Shown one piece after another: positions 25,688 through 39,984 of a stretch of 64,000 nucleotides of DNA. The stretch comes from Enoplosus armatus. Its lineage: Eukaryota; Chordata; Actinopteri; Centrarchiformes; Enoplosidae. The notes below the pieces were generated by a model. The model worked only from the letters and a program-made list of their open reading frames with translations. It was not told the DNA's origin and searched no databases. Position 1 is the first letter of the stretch; every line of letters starts with the position of its first letter. The stretch spans positions 13,549,963-13,613,962 of the forward strand of contig NC_092181.1 of the NCBI RefSeq assembly GCF_043641665.1, in the 5' to 3' direction. A program made the position numbers and the translations under genes.

Positions 25688-26902
25688 AGCTGGCTGTTTC
25701 AAATAAGAGGAAGACGTAATCCGTTTTGAAATAATAGCTGCACTGTATCAATTCGTGTGAGGCCACCCACTTGGCAAATGGGCCTGTACTGCAGGGTGGG
25801 CCGAGGAAACTGTGGGAAGTCTCATTAATGAACAATTCCTCCCTGTACCTCTCCATATAGTTTAATGTGATATGTGTACCCCTCTGAAACTATTATACTA
25901 TTTTATAGTCATTGCATTTTTAGCATTGGATTTATATCAAGTGCAGCCTTTACTTACGCACCTAAAAAGCACCAGGTAACAAACTGGATGTTTCATACTG
26001 AATTTAATATACCAAAACCCAAGCTCACACAAAGATCTATTTTTTTTTTCTTTTCACAAAAAAACAGCAATGTGAAGGAAATCTGTGCACCAATTAAACC
26101 AACAACGATCCAAATAAACAACAAGAAAACTAACAAACTCCCCCAAAAACAACCACAATTAGAAACAATGAAAAAGACAACAAAATAAATAACTTAATTT
26201 ACGTTGCGCAATTAAACGTGTATCTACTGAACTTAGCAGACAGTCTTGCTGTCAAGGTCAAGAGAAGTAAATTGTTTCGCTGTTAATAACAGTGAACACA
26301 GCACTAAGCTCAGGTTTCAGTTTTTGGTCCCGTACAGAAATAACTTTCTATTGCAGCCATCTGGCACTGCAGACCATTATACACGAGCAACACTGAGGCT
26401 ATTTAGAGCAAAATGTCAACAATTATGACCAAACTCACTGGATGTCTACTTCTTATAGTAGCCCTTCAGTATGCCATTAATGTGTGCAAATGATTCTCAG
26501 CTCTGCTACAAACCGCCTGTGCTTCATCAATATATCCCTCTGTGGAGATCAATTGTATACGATCTGTCACACATGCTACATACAGGTTAGCGTTTTTCAG
26601 ACGTTGTCCTCCATTTTTAAAGAGTTTTACAAGGTTTGTTCTTTCTAGGTTTTGTTTTTCCCTGGTGTGAACAGCATCACGGCAATTAGTGCTGCTGCCT
26701 GAGGTACAACATTGTAGCAGTGAAACTTAAATACTCTGAGTCAAGTAAGATGTAAGAAGCTGATGCTGTTCCTCCATGTTTGCATTCACATCTGTAGTGA
26801 ATTGTAGAGGACTAGGAAGTGCTGGAGCAGAGAGTGTAGTCTTGAACTGTTGTGTGCAAGTGTGTGTGAAGAGCTTTGTCACGTGTGGACTTAAAAAGTT
26901 GC

Positions 26903-29900
26903 CTAGGTGGTGTGTTTCCGCTGAGCTGAGGTCAGCCTCACAAAGTTTCCACACTTGAGGCAGCATGAGTTGGAGTTGCCCTCTTTCCTAGGGATATGCC
27001 AGCAGTTGACGCAGCGCACTCTGTACTTCTTATACCTTCAACAGTCAACACAGAAAAAAAAGTACAGTGGTGATTAAAGTTGGTATTAAGCTAGGACATG
27101 TACATTTGAAATACCCCTGTTTAGAATTTCCAGTCATGCAGCAGAGCATCATTCGTCTTTTCAGAAGCAAATAGGTGTTTGTGTCGGCAGGCTAAGATTA
27201 TGAAAGAGAAAACATAAGGAAGTCAACACCATTCACACCAAAATAGTCATCGTCAGATAAACTGTTGCAAAGGTATCTCATGTAAGCACTACTGTGGGTA
27301 CACACTATAAATTAATTTACTTTGGTTTACCTCTGTTTTAAAACCTTAGTCCATTTCAGCATTTGTGGCTGTCCATGAATCTGTCGCTGGTCATTTTATA
27401 GAGTTGTTTCTAATCCTCTATTGTCATAACTGATAATTGTTGATCGGCAAAATAAACTTTCTGAAAAATATGACAGGAAAACCAAAAACATTTCCCACAA
27501 AATCTAATTTGTCTGTAATAATTAACTTTATAGACAAATCAATCCTATGGACTAATCATTATGGACCCCAATGTTACAGCCAACATAGAAAATCAAACTT
27601 ATATTTCTGAATGTCTGCTTAAAAGTTAAGACTAAATTCCATTTTATTGAAATTAGGCTTTAGGCTCACATAATCATCTAATAGATCAGCCCTTGTGCAC
27701 AGCTTCATGTATGCGTTTTTAAAATATTCATGTGTTATATGAGCTACCTTATTCCACAAGCATTACAGAGTGGGGTGCCGTCCTCTGCATCCCTCCACAT
27801 GGGGGTCTTCCTGGTGCAGCATGATGCACAGACTTTACCCTCTTGTGAAGCAGAAAAGAAACTTCAGTTTATGTTTAGTTAGTGTTACAGTAATTTACAG
27901 AACAGAACTGAGCGTACTAAAAAAACTCTTTCTAAATAAAGGAAGTTTTCTGGAAATGAACGCTACATTTCAGTGAGAAGATTAATACTCCAGTACGACC
28001 TGGCAGAGTATTACGTATTTTTGATGTCATTCTATGACAAAACATGACGGACTGAAAGCAATAACATATATTAGGTGAGAGAAATGATGTATACTACACA
28101 TTCTTATGTATACTGAGTGTACAAGTTCACTGTAATGTCTATGACGCATTTTCCTGTTAATCACTAACAGACAGAACAAGGCTGTATATCTGACTGGTGT
28201 CAAATAAGAGTCTTGGCTGTCTGGTCTCTGAATGTTGGCAATACAAACTTGTTCATGTTCCTTTGATCAAAGGAGAAGTTTATGCAAATTTCAGATTGTG
28301 ATGGTTTGTTATTTAAAATGTGCTAGTGAGGAGAGATGCCAATCATGGCAATGAATTTGAAATTACTTGAAAGAAATATTAATCCTGCCGCTACTGGAAA
28401 TACGACTGTATATTGGCTAAGAGTAAAAATTACATGTTGGAATTCATATTCCTTTTCTTGGTCTCAAGGGAACTAGTTGATACCCATTATGGTCGTGGGA
28501 TGTTTCCACAACAGTGTCCATAAAGTACTTGTCAAAGTTCACCACCTGTCCTGTGTGATGCAGTCCAGTCACATGTTTTGATGTGGTGGCGTCCTCTAGT
28601 GGAGAAAAATGCAAATTTCAAGCAAATATATACACTGACGCTATTATTTCAACTACTTATGCACTTCTGTGTTTGTTTGGTTTTTTTTGGGAGGGGCGTT
28701 TTTCCTTATCTGAATCAAGGGGCTGAGGATAGAGAGTGTTTTTTTAGTTTAGTTTTTTAGTGATTTTTAGGTCTTCTGAGACAAATGTTTTGGGCTCTAT
28801 GCTGTAAATAAAACTGACTTGACTTGACCTAACATAATTCATATATATATTATTAATGATATTATCAGTTTAAATTATAGGAGCTCCACATTGCTGTCTA
28901 GAGAGCCTGTAAAATGTCAAGATAAAATTACATAAGCTTCATTGAACAGCGCTGGTGCTCGAGTGTTACTCACTTGAAACACTGGTCGTCGGGTCACTCT
29001 CCTCATCCGAGCTGCTAGTTTTAAGGGATTTCTGGGATGTCCGTGTCCTCAGCCTCGGTTTTCTGACACTCTTGCAGAGCTCCTTGCTGTGATGGGTACA
29101 CAAGCAGCAGGCACCAATTTGTGAAGTTAACTTAACTATACGTTTTCATCACCATCTTGCAAAAATGTAATCAATCTGTCACTACCTGTACTTTGAAGTT
29201 ATGAGCAGCCGACACTGTTCCCTACTGTCGTCCAGCTCCGTGTCCATCCTGAACGTCACTCCCTGGAAGTCTGGGTCTTGGATATCAGCACTCCGGCTGG
29301 GACGAGGTTGTTTTCTAGGAGTCTTGATTCTCCACTGCTGGTTAGATAGAGGAGCAATTTCCTCCCTCTGCACTGACCTGGGTTCTGGTTTTGATGTTGC
29401 AGAAGGTGTGGGGTTTGTTTCTCCATTGTAGCTTGAGGATTTCTGTTGTGCAACTGGAGGGGATTTTTCCTGTATGGGAGCATGTGTACATTCTGGTTTA
29501 GATGCTGTGATTTTGTCATTTGAAGGCAGGATGGGGCTTGGACGAGGCAGCTGGGTGTCACATGGGGGCTCAGTAGTCAATGCAAGGTTTGCATTGTGAT
29601 CTAGTGTTAGTGCTGGCTTTGACAGAGCTACACTTGCATCTTCATTTGAATTAAAAGTTAGCTGGGTATTAAGAGATGCATTGAGGATGTAAGTTTGTGA
29701 CAAATCATTGTCAGAGAAGGGTACATTCAAAATATCCTGTTCAGAAGAGAAACAATCCTTCTTACACTCCTGCTTCCACGCAAATTGTCGATTAACACTG
29801 AACTTGTCCTCCCTTTTGTATCCGTGTTGAGGTTGAGAAGATGCTGTTGCATTTTCCTCCATCAGCTCTGGTCTAATAGTGTCTATATTTTCAGCAGTCT

Positions 29901-30603
29901 GTGACTGAACACAACAGCCCACCTTGGAGTCTATCACACAGCACTGTAGTTTATAACTACTGGCTGTTCCACTGCAGTCCCCTCTCACATCTTCCTCAGG
30001 GCCGACACAGGCTGGGATCTCTTTTCTCTCATAGATAAGAAGAGATGGCGTCAAAGTGCATTTGACACTTACACAGTCACCTCCAACTCCCTGATCTCTT
30101 ACATCTGCTGTTGCAATCGATACTTTGTCTATTGACTGGCTTAATTTTGTGGTAGATGACACTGAACTTGGGTCATCTACATCACTGTGATGCAGGAGCC
30201 TCTCACACTGCAGGTTGATCATACTCAGTACTTTCCAGGGGCTGTTGCATTCAGAATGTGGTTCAACCAAAGTTGTGACCTTGCTGCTGTGGCTTTCCTC
30301 CTTCATTTTTTTCATCTGATTGGCAGGTGACATACGAGACAAAGTGTGCTGGCAGGAACTATTAGAGATTTGAAACAAATGTGCTTCCTCTTCCTCTTTT
30401 TTAACTAAGAAAGGACTTTGCCTAGAAGTCTCATTGAGCCACGTGGAGGGTGAATTTGTGTCCAGGAAACTGTTGTGGATGGGGGATGCTAGCTTGGAAA
30501 CTTCTTGGAAAAGGTAGAAGAGTGCTGGGTGGGAGGCATTGTGTTCCATTGTGCTCTGGTTTCCCTGGATGAAGGGAGCTTGTGTCCTTGGTCCGGTGTT
30601 CAT
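26903..30603 (-). CDS. zglp1: Zinc finger GATA-like protein 1 (four coding exons)
   Basis: Nuclear zinc-finger regulator, known in mammals for germ-cell and gonadal functions. On the minus strand the coding exons are 30603-29186, 29086-28974, 27841-27748 and 27035-26903. All have GT..AG borders and phases that join without a stop, giving 585 residues. The GATA-type finger C-x2-C-x17-C-x2-C lies at residues 515-539 (CASCCTRKTPMWRDAEDGTP, then LCNAC). A second, shorter cysteine set, C-x2-C-x13-C-x2-C, lies at 550-570 (CVNCWHIPRKEGNSNSCCLK, then C) and follows the IRYKKYRVR link typical of ZGLP1. A basic patch, VRKPRLRTRTSQK (480-492), precedes an acidic SSSDEESD. The long first coding exon (473 residues, Ser-rich and low in similarity to anything I recognise) makes this protein about twice the roughly 270-residue mammalian one. 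The start is the first ATG after the acceptor at 30617. fdx2 lies just upstream on the same strand, as in mammals. Confidence 0.87.
28770..28832 (+). mobile_element. Retroposon/MITE tail with TTGAC units
   Basis: 'GCTGTAAATAAAACTGACTT' followed by GACTTGACC, in which an AATAAAAC is followed by (TGACT)n units, is a common fish element end. It lies inside the intron of zglp1 between the third coding exon (27841-27748) and the second (29086-28974), on the opposite strand to the gene. Confidence 0.45.
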
Positions 30604-31342
30604 GTTGAGGCAGTATCTGCATAATAAATACAAACAAACAGCTTTTAGATCAGTCATTCCCAACCCAGGGGTCAGGGGAGGGAAATTCTTGCTACTCAAA
30701 ATGATGCTTATTTTCAGGCATTTCTCTAATCATTGCTCTCTTTTTTTCCCCGTCCACTAAATAAAAAAAATCAAAGAAAACAGCCTGCGAGAAAAACTAC
30801 TCTTCAATTAAACTGCTCACAACTCATAGACATACACCCTGACTAGAGGTAGAAAGTAAATACTGCTTCATGTTAAGAGGTCACAAGCTAAGAAGGTTGG
30901 GAACCACTATTCTAGAGGCTGTATGAGATTTGAGCTATTTTTATTTCATATCCATACCTCCAATAATTGAGCTAACCTACATAAGCTACTGGTATATGCA
31001 AATTAGCAGATAACCATAAGATAACATACAGAAAACGCAGAACAGCTAGAGCTATTGCAGTGTTTAACATTTTTGTTTCCAAACTGCGGACAACAGTGAT
31101 GTTAGGCTATTGACAAAATGCACTTTAGGATAGTATTCTTAAAATGTTAATTAGAACATGTTTATTATTGTAGCCTACATGGGCTAACGGGAATCATCTA
31201 GCATTGTGTCATTTTTTGTAATTTAAAAGGCTAACAAGGTCCAGCTGTCATTTTCCTTGAAAATAGATATGACAAGAAGTCGTGTGTTTTCAGAAAGAGA
31301 CGGTTTTTTTTTTTTTATCAAAACGTAACTTACTTAACTCAC

Positions 31343-31440
31343 CGGAAGTAATGTAACAAAACGTCCAGCCCTCTGTGTAGTTAAAATGTGTTCTAGAACA
31401 CAAATGTAGCACAGTTCTAGCGTTCTAGAATGGCGAAGAT
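31343..31440 (-). other. Candidate zglp1 5' noncoding exon
   Basis: On the minus strand a strong donor, TTCCG|GTGAGT, ends an exon at 31343. It can splice to the acceptor TTATTATGCAG at 30617, making a 726-bp intron. The exon contains no ATG, so translation would begin at 30603. An ETS-like ACTTCCGG core overlaps the donor. The upstream limit is not defined. This is an inference from splice signals and GC shift. Confidence 0.45.
31387..31402. promoter_or_regulatory. 16-bp perfect palindrome TGTGTTCTAGAACACA
   Basis: The palindrome contains TTCTAGAA, a minimal heat-shock-element pair (TTCnnGAA). A second TTCTAGAA and a GTTCTAG half lie about 20-35 bp away at 31414-31431. All sit around the inferred zglp1 transcription start. 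Function is not shown. Confidence 0.4.
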
Positions 31441-33557
31441 TTTCGCGGTTGTCTGAGTTTGACTGTCCCGCGCGAGGAAGCAGGTTGCACGGATATTGAC
31501 ACAACAATATTGATACTGAAAATCGCTGAAATTATGACCGAAAATGTATATTCTTCCATCTCTATTCTCTCATGTGTATCAGTAGGCTATGACTTTTCCG
31601 AAATGTTTTGGACCACTCAAAATATAGACGCAGAGTGATGGTCAGTTTAATAGTATGGAATTGGATGTGCGTTTTTAGCAATTGATTTGATGTTTTAACT
31701 CCATGAGCATTCTGATGCATAGTTTGTTTGCTTATAGTTTTATGTAGATCTCACTGCAGGCAGCCAGTGGCCTAAGTTAAATGATCACATATTCTGATCC
31801 ATTAATCTTTCAACTGGCCCCATGTTCACACTAGCATCAAGTTCCCCGATCCCTGTCTTTACTTGTCAATCTTTGACCTGTCATGGCCACTATGGCTAAC
31901 CACGTCTTTAACATTTGGGCCTGAAGGGAACCGTTCAAAATGTGGCCAACATTAAATCCAAAATGTAGGCCCTGCAATCCACCCAGTTAACCTGCCATCA
32001 CTGTGCCCTACTGTCGAAGCTCACCTTAGATCTCCAAATCGATCACCAAGTAAATGACGAAGTGTGGGAACATGCTGGGAGTTCAAACCGATGGAGCTGG
32101 TTGCTATGACTGGGTGGTGTTTTGGACCAGGAGGAGTTGCGCGGGTGTTTTTGGTTTACTAGATTACGTCTACTGTGTTGCCTACACCGAGTCCCAGTTT
32201 CACTTGGTAACTACTACAAAGCGCTTTTTTTGCGACAAAACAAATACCTGTTCAGAGATTTTCTGGGTAAATGTGGAGGTTTTACCAACAATGGTCGCCC
32301 GCTAATCATGCGATGAAAACTTGAAAACTAGCTTTGGTTAATGAAGTTTGGCTAAAACAATGGAAACGTCTCTTTCGTCCCCTTTGAGTCCTTACAGTAA
32401 GTGTTTGAGGTTGCTGGGTAATGAGGGAAGTGTTCAAAAATAACTTTTTAAAACTGATTTTATTGCACAACTTTAAATATTTGTAATTTCTAAGACATAA
32501 TATACACAATTCACCTACATTTGTGCGTAAGTTGGACAAGTACAGTAGACTTAACAAGTAAAGGGTAGATGTGGTAAAACTCATTCCATGGTAACATGAA
32601 GCGCACCAGCTTGAAATCAGACTGGTCTCCGCCTCCATCCCGCTCTGGATCAAAGTCCACCTGAACCAGATCAACTAATCAAGCCTTAATCACTGGCACC
32701 AGTGAGGAAGTGCTTTAAAATGAAATGTTTATAGTGAATAAAATGTCAGTTTCAACAGTCTAAATTCTGATTTGTTTTGTTAACAGCCTGTCCTTCAAGC
32801 TTTAGGCAACTTCAGTATTTCAAATACACTTCATTCTAATATATGGCTTCTTCTGTGTTCTGGCTACAGTACCATGCACGAGAAAACTCAACAGAGGTTT
32901 ATAAACTCAGAGATTACTATAGTCAGTGGGTACTTACGGATAAGCCTTCACAACACCTACAAATGAACTTGTAAGTAGTAAATAAAAGTAAACGCTATGC
33001 ATACAATATCTGACAAGTGAATCAGGGTGACAATGATGGACTGACAGAAATGACTAAGAATATCATCTTGTGATACTTGTGCGTATATGAGCTGTAACAA
33101 GGAATGTTCCATTAAACGGCACAAAGATGAACTTTGTTAAAACCGACTCTGCAATGTATAACACAAACATGAAATGTCTCTGAAATTGTCTGGTGTTTTA
33201 ACAAAGAACAGTTTGTGAGATTGAATGGTGTCTTGATGCTGGCCTGAGAATGCTCCACATAAATAAATACATTGTCAGTTAAACCATGACAGGGTTTTGT
33301 TTTTTGGAAGTAACCATTCATTTCACCTTCAGTGAGACTCATATAGTGTCTGACTCTTCCTGATCTCATATGCAGGCCTGTCCTGTCATTGGTTAACTGT
33401 GGAATTTGTCAGTTTGCAAGACGTCTTGGGAGTTGCTACGGACTTTGCTATCCTAGCCGTGCATCTCTTTATGGTCGCTCCCTCACTCAAGGGGCAGGGC
33501 AGCAATACCCTCTCATTTCCCCCAACCCCCCCCCCTCTTCATCATCTGTGCCTCTTC
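31441..33557. other. fdx2-zglp1 intergenic region / fdx2 3' UTR
   Basis: About 2.1 kb between the fdx2 stop and the zglp1 5' exon. TTTATT on the + strand at 32458-32463 (AATAAA on the gene strand, about 1.1 kb past the stop) is a plausible fdx2 polyadenylation signal. Minus-strand frames here (for example 32306-32674) are likely untranslated sequence. A GC-richer patch near 32.05-32.20 kb has no assignable function. Confidence 0.45.
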
Positions 33558-35528
<1,971 letters not shown>

Positions 35529-35640
35529 GATTCTGTTTTGGTCACATGGCCGTAAACGGCCAATAGGGAAATACCGCTGGCGGGGAGACGTCGCTGCTGT
35601 GACGTCCAGCTCTGACAGCAGAGGGCCCTGTTGCGTCACA
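35529..35640 (-). promoter_or_regulatory. fdx2 proximal promoter (CCAAT/CRE-like)
   Basis: The GC-rich sequence just upstream of the fdx2 start has a CCAAT box in inverse orientation (35560-35564), a CRE-like TGACGTCC (35600-35607), an AGACGTCG (35586-35593) and a GTCACATG E-box-like site (35541-35548). There is no TATA box. This fits a housekeeping promoter, but the sites are matches only. Confidence 0.5.
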
Positions 35641-35689
35641 CACTGCACAGTTGTAAAACACAAAACAGGAGAATTAGGATGTAGACTGG

Positions 35690-36000
35690 CAGTGGTGGAT
35701 GAAGTATTCAGACCCTTTACGTCAGAGAAAGTAGCAATACCACACTATGAATATACTCCAATACAAGTCCTGCATTCAAACTTTTATTAAGTACAGAAGT
35801 AATTGCAACAAAATGTACTTAAAGTATATATACACTATATAATTATATCATTGGATCATTAGTATTAATCTATTAATAATTACTTTAATGTTGTAGCCAG
35901 TCAAAGTGGAGCTAATTCTGCTTTGTATATATGTACTTTAAGTATTAAGATATTTTACTTAACCTCCACTACATTTATCTTACTTAGCAGAGTCAGATTA
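35690..36000 (+). mobile_element. hAT-like MITE, left part
   Basis: This copy starts with the terminal 'CAGTGGTGGATGAAGTATTC'. It continues with the family's 'AGTAGCAATACCACACTATG', then 'TACTCCAATACAAGTCCTGC' and 'ATGTACTTAAAGTAT'. It is the same family and orientation as the minus-strand reading of the element at 49412-49873. The right end appears eroded and the flank TAGACTGG is not found again downstream. It lies about 160 bp upstream of the fdx2 start codon and so borders its promoter. Confidence 0.65.
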
Positions 36001-36049
36001 GCTCCATCTCAATTTGCCTCACTAATAATATTCCAATATTATAATATAG

Positions 36050-36067
36050 CATATATATATATATATT
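36050..36067. repeat. (AT)n tract
   Basis: About nine AT units inside an AT-rich stretch. Confidence 0.85.
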
Positions 36068-37152
36068 ATAAATTTGATCTGAATGCGTCTTACTTTACAT
36101 ACGCATATTACATTTGGTAATATTGTATTCCAGTTGCAGCAGTCAAAGCCTGTTACAGTTTTGCCTCTGGTTAAGGAAGCAGGTCTGCCCGTAGTTCAAA
36201 AGAATCAAAATACAGTATTTCATATTTCCGCGATGTCCCATCCAATGTTAAGCTCCATACTCACCAGTATCACACAACAGTAAATACATGTTCTGCCCTG
36301 TTTATGTGTGCCGCAGAGGAAGACAAACCTAGATAAGAAATCTGATGCACGCTGGCAGCAGAAAACTGAGACCACTGGTGTGTGAACACAGAGAAGGGAT
36401 GTTATGACTAGAGGCAGGTGAAGTGCTCAGGCACACTGTTTTCTCTCTCTTTCTGTACCGCTCTGTCCTTGACATCTGCTTGGAGGGAAAGAAAGTCACT
36501 CTAAAAGAAACAGAGCTATTAAACATATAATCCCTTTACAGAGTAGTAAAACACCCTCAGAGGAGCATGGTGTTGATAGTAGATATGATTTATAGGCTTT
36601 AGTGACTCTATAATGACTGATGGGCTCTTCCACTGGGATAGCACTGTGATTTTTGTTTCTTTTCTTATCCTTCCTTTGGTGTCTCATAGTGATCTGTGCT
36701 TTGGGAGAAAGACGCTCTTAAAGCGGGTTTTAAGATATATACTAACCCCCATCTGGATTTGGCTGCAGAGGTTCCTTCCATGGCCATAAAAAGTAAATGG
36801 GGCACTCTCATGTCTACTTTTTTTATTTTATAGTGAGTACTGTGAGTCAACTGACTGGCATATAGATTATTACCCTTTATATACTCTAAATCCACATAAT
36901 GAAACACCATTACACTTTCATGCACTCTATCACACACACACCTGCACAGGATTAGTGTCCAGGGACAGTTCACCTGTGTGTCTGTGAAGTCTGTGAATTT
37001 AGAGCACTTAGTATATCATTGGGCCCTCTGGTCCTCGGGTCCTGCAGGTGTGTGTGTGTGTGCAGAGGTGTGGTGGGTGGCCCCTAGCTGTTCCATCAGA
37101 TTGCACTCCCCTCACTCCCTGATGACTACACAGTACAATAACTCATACGCCC

Positions 37153-37154
<2 letters not shown>

Positions 37155-37186
<32 letters not shown>
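37155..37186. repeat. (CA)n microsatellite
   Basis: About 16 CA units. Confidence 0.95.
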
Positions 37187-37190
<4 letters not shown>

Positions 37191-39930
37191 TCCTTAAGCC
37201 ACTCACACTGAAATACTTAAACAAGACACTTCTTAAGACAGTCATGCAACACACACACTCATACTTTCCCAACATACTGTATATTGCTCACCCATTTTAG
37301 CATTGATATAGAGATCTGTCTGAATGTCCCCTGAGTGCACCATGTGTATGTGTACAGCTTTAGGACAGATAAAGCATGGAAAGACACCACATTTCCCAGC
37401 AGTCCTTTGGGTGCCGTACAATCACTCCCATCAGTACTCCCATTATTGTTTTTCACTTATAACACTTTTCCCACCTTGTCAATCACAGCAGAATTGAGCC
37501 TTGTATTTTAAAAAAAGTCACCATCTGGAATTTGGAAAACAGGTTTCTTTTAACTTCTTTTAAAGGATAAGCCTGGTGAAATTCTACTTATTAACAAATC
37601 CCATTAAAACATCAAAACCAACAGTGAATGTGTCCTACATTGTAAGTACTGTCTGTGTAACCAAAGCCTGATAAAGCTTATTGCTCTGTGCCACAGACCT
37701 CCATGCTTTTATTGCAAAAACTATTAAAAATACATCAATGAGCCACACTGTCGCACTGGATGACATGTTCCTGTATTACAATGAATACCATAGTTATTAT
37801 GAGTCAAACATGCATACACACAGTCCTGCTCACTGGAGCGCCTAATGTGAATTAACCCGCAGCTGAAAATAGTCCCCAGAAAATTCAGTGTTTATTCCTG
37901 TTTTGAGTAAATTTAGCATTTTTTTGAGGAAATCACTTTGTCTTTCTTAAAAATGGAACTACATCTTCAGTAGGAACAAATAGGCGTGTGTTTTGCATGC
38001 TTACTCACTGTCTGCATGCACATTTTAGTTCCCCTATTTAATGTTGTTTCTGGCTTTACTGTAAGTGCATCATCATCAGTTATGATGATCTATATTAGGC
38101 CAGGGGGGTTGAATGACAGCTGTTTCATTTGATTTCACTTGTTTTACTGCCCTCCTTTGGGAACAGTCTGCTCAGAGTTAGATGGATGTTCTTGCAACAT
38201 TGCCTTTAAAGCTGCTTTGAACGATGCAGCTTTAAGTTCCAGCATTTGCAAACATCTATAGCCCTAACCAACATTTAGTGATTTCCTTGGTGCCTAATGA
38301 GACATTAGGCTTTCTTAAAATGTTAAAGCAACATTTTAGTTAGTTTCAGAAACAGCTGCCACCCTGCTGAGTTTGACCTTACAGAAAGTGTATTGACAAC
38401 AGGACATGTTTCAACTACTGTAACTAGAGTTCCATTTAATCTTATCATATCATCTTCATATTAATGTTGGAAACCACCGCGTGTGTGTTGGTATGCATGT
38501 GTGTGTACCTGCAGTTGTGCACACGAGCAGCATTGAGCAAGCCGTGTCATGACTCTCTTCTCTCAGATGACTCACACAAACTTCTGAGAGTAACTAATCA
38601 GAAACAGGTTAAAAGTGCCCCTATGCCCTTTCATGCTTCGCCTGTGTGGGAATGCTTGTTTCTCAGCCAGACAAAAGGGAAACTTACCATCAATGTGAGT
38701 AAACACAGCAGCCTGGGAGCTGGCATCATTACAGGGAAAACAGCGTCTTAGTCAAACTCTTGTGATGTTTATATGTCTGGGACACTTTCTCTGCTGTGTG
38801 TCACTCATTTACATGTAGCAACATTTTAGGAGTCTCCCCGGGGCTCAAGGTTGTGTTGAGTTGTTTGTAATTAATGACCTTTTTCACACACAACACTAAA
38901 AACTCCAGCGGTCAGCGGTGATAGTGTTTGTTTTAGCTTGAGGTCTGGATGTGGTTTAGTGGTTTTAGTCTGTTCTATGAGCGACTGCCGTCTGGCCTGT
39001 GACAGACAGTGCTGACCGCTGACTGTTGACCTTTGACACCAGATTAAAAAAAAGGCTGCAGAGAGAGGTCAAAGACTTGAGAGGTCATGGAGGTGCAACA
39101 AATCATGTAACAAATCCAAACACACCAAGGAAGTCACAGGTCCATTCCAATTATGCTTTTTTTGTTACTAAATTTGGTAAAAGAAATGTCCATTTGAAGA
39201 GGGATATATGGTATGTAGGTTTGTCACATGTTTTATCACGTTTAAAGGATAAGGCTGGTGATTATCTATATTTTTGTTGAATACTTAACATAAATATTTA
39301 CTTTAATTTTTCCAAATGCTAAATAATTTGTTGTGGACTATTTTCATGGTGGATTAATACACATTAGTGCTATGGTTTGATTATCTTGCCAACTTATGTT
39401 TGAAGCTCACACATTTGGTGATGTAGTGAGTCTTTACAGCAGCAGGACGATGTATGTGGGAGTGACTCTAAATGAAGGTAAGAAAGGAACATGTCACACA
39501 TTGCCAAGGTGTAGCTCATTGATGTGTTTTAATAGTTCATGGACAACAATGGAGCTCTATAGCACAGAGGAATAAGCTATATCAGGCTTTGGCTACACAG
39601 ACGATTCTTGTTAGTTGCATCAATTCTTTGTTGGTTTTGGTCTTTTCATGGGATTTGTGGATAACAAGTAAAATATTGAATATCACCAATTGAACACAGC
39701 AAACTAACCTGTCAATCACTCAGTGGTTACCAGGGAAACAATGGCATTCCGAGGCTTGGAGCATCATACTGTGAGCCAACCGCAGGCCTTCTTCTGTTGT
39801 CATGGCAGCAGGATGATTGATAGGCTCCTTGGGGAAGGAGAACGGCTCCAGACCTCCTCTCTGTTGACAGCAGGTAAAGACCACTTTTACTGGGACGAAG
39901 AGTGTGTGTTTGTGTGTTTATGTGTGTATG

Positions 39931-39934
<4 letters not shown>

Positions 39935-39979
<45 letters not shown>
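39935..39979. repeat. (AG)n microsatellite
   Basis: About 22 AG units. They encode Arg-Glu or Ser-Leu runs in the overlapping frames, which are not genes. Confidence 0.96.
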
Positions 39980-39983
<4 letters not shown>

Positions 39984-39984
39984 T

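Larger units (their letters stand above)
24721..26902. other. foxd5-zglp1 intergenic region
   Basis: AT-rich sequence of about 2.2 kb. It holds one truncated hAT-like MITE end (25345-25467), a (TC)n tract at 25671-25687 and no supportable coding exon. The 3' UTR of zglp1 should lie in its right-hand part, but I found no unambiguous polyadenylation hexamer for it. Confidence 0.5.

Noticed and set aside
29182..30699. zglp1 as one 505-residue exon starting at 30699
   Set aside because: It crosses an evident acceptor (TTATTATGCAG at 30617) and ends just after a donor. It would lack both zinc fingers, which lie in downstream exons.
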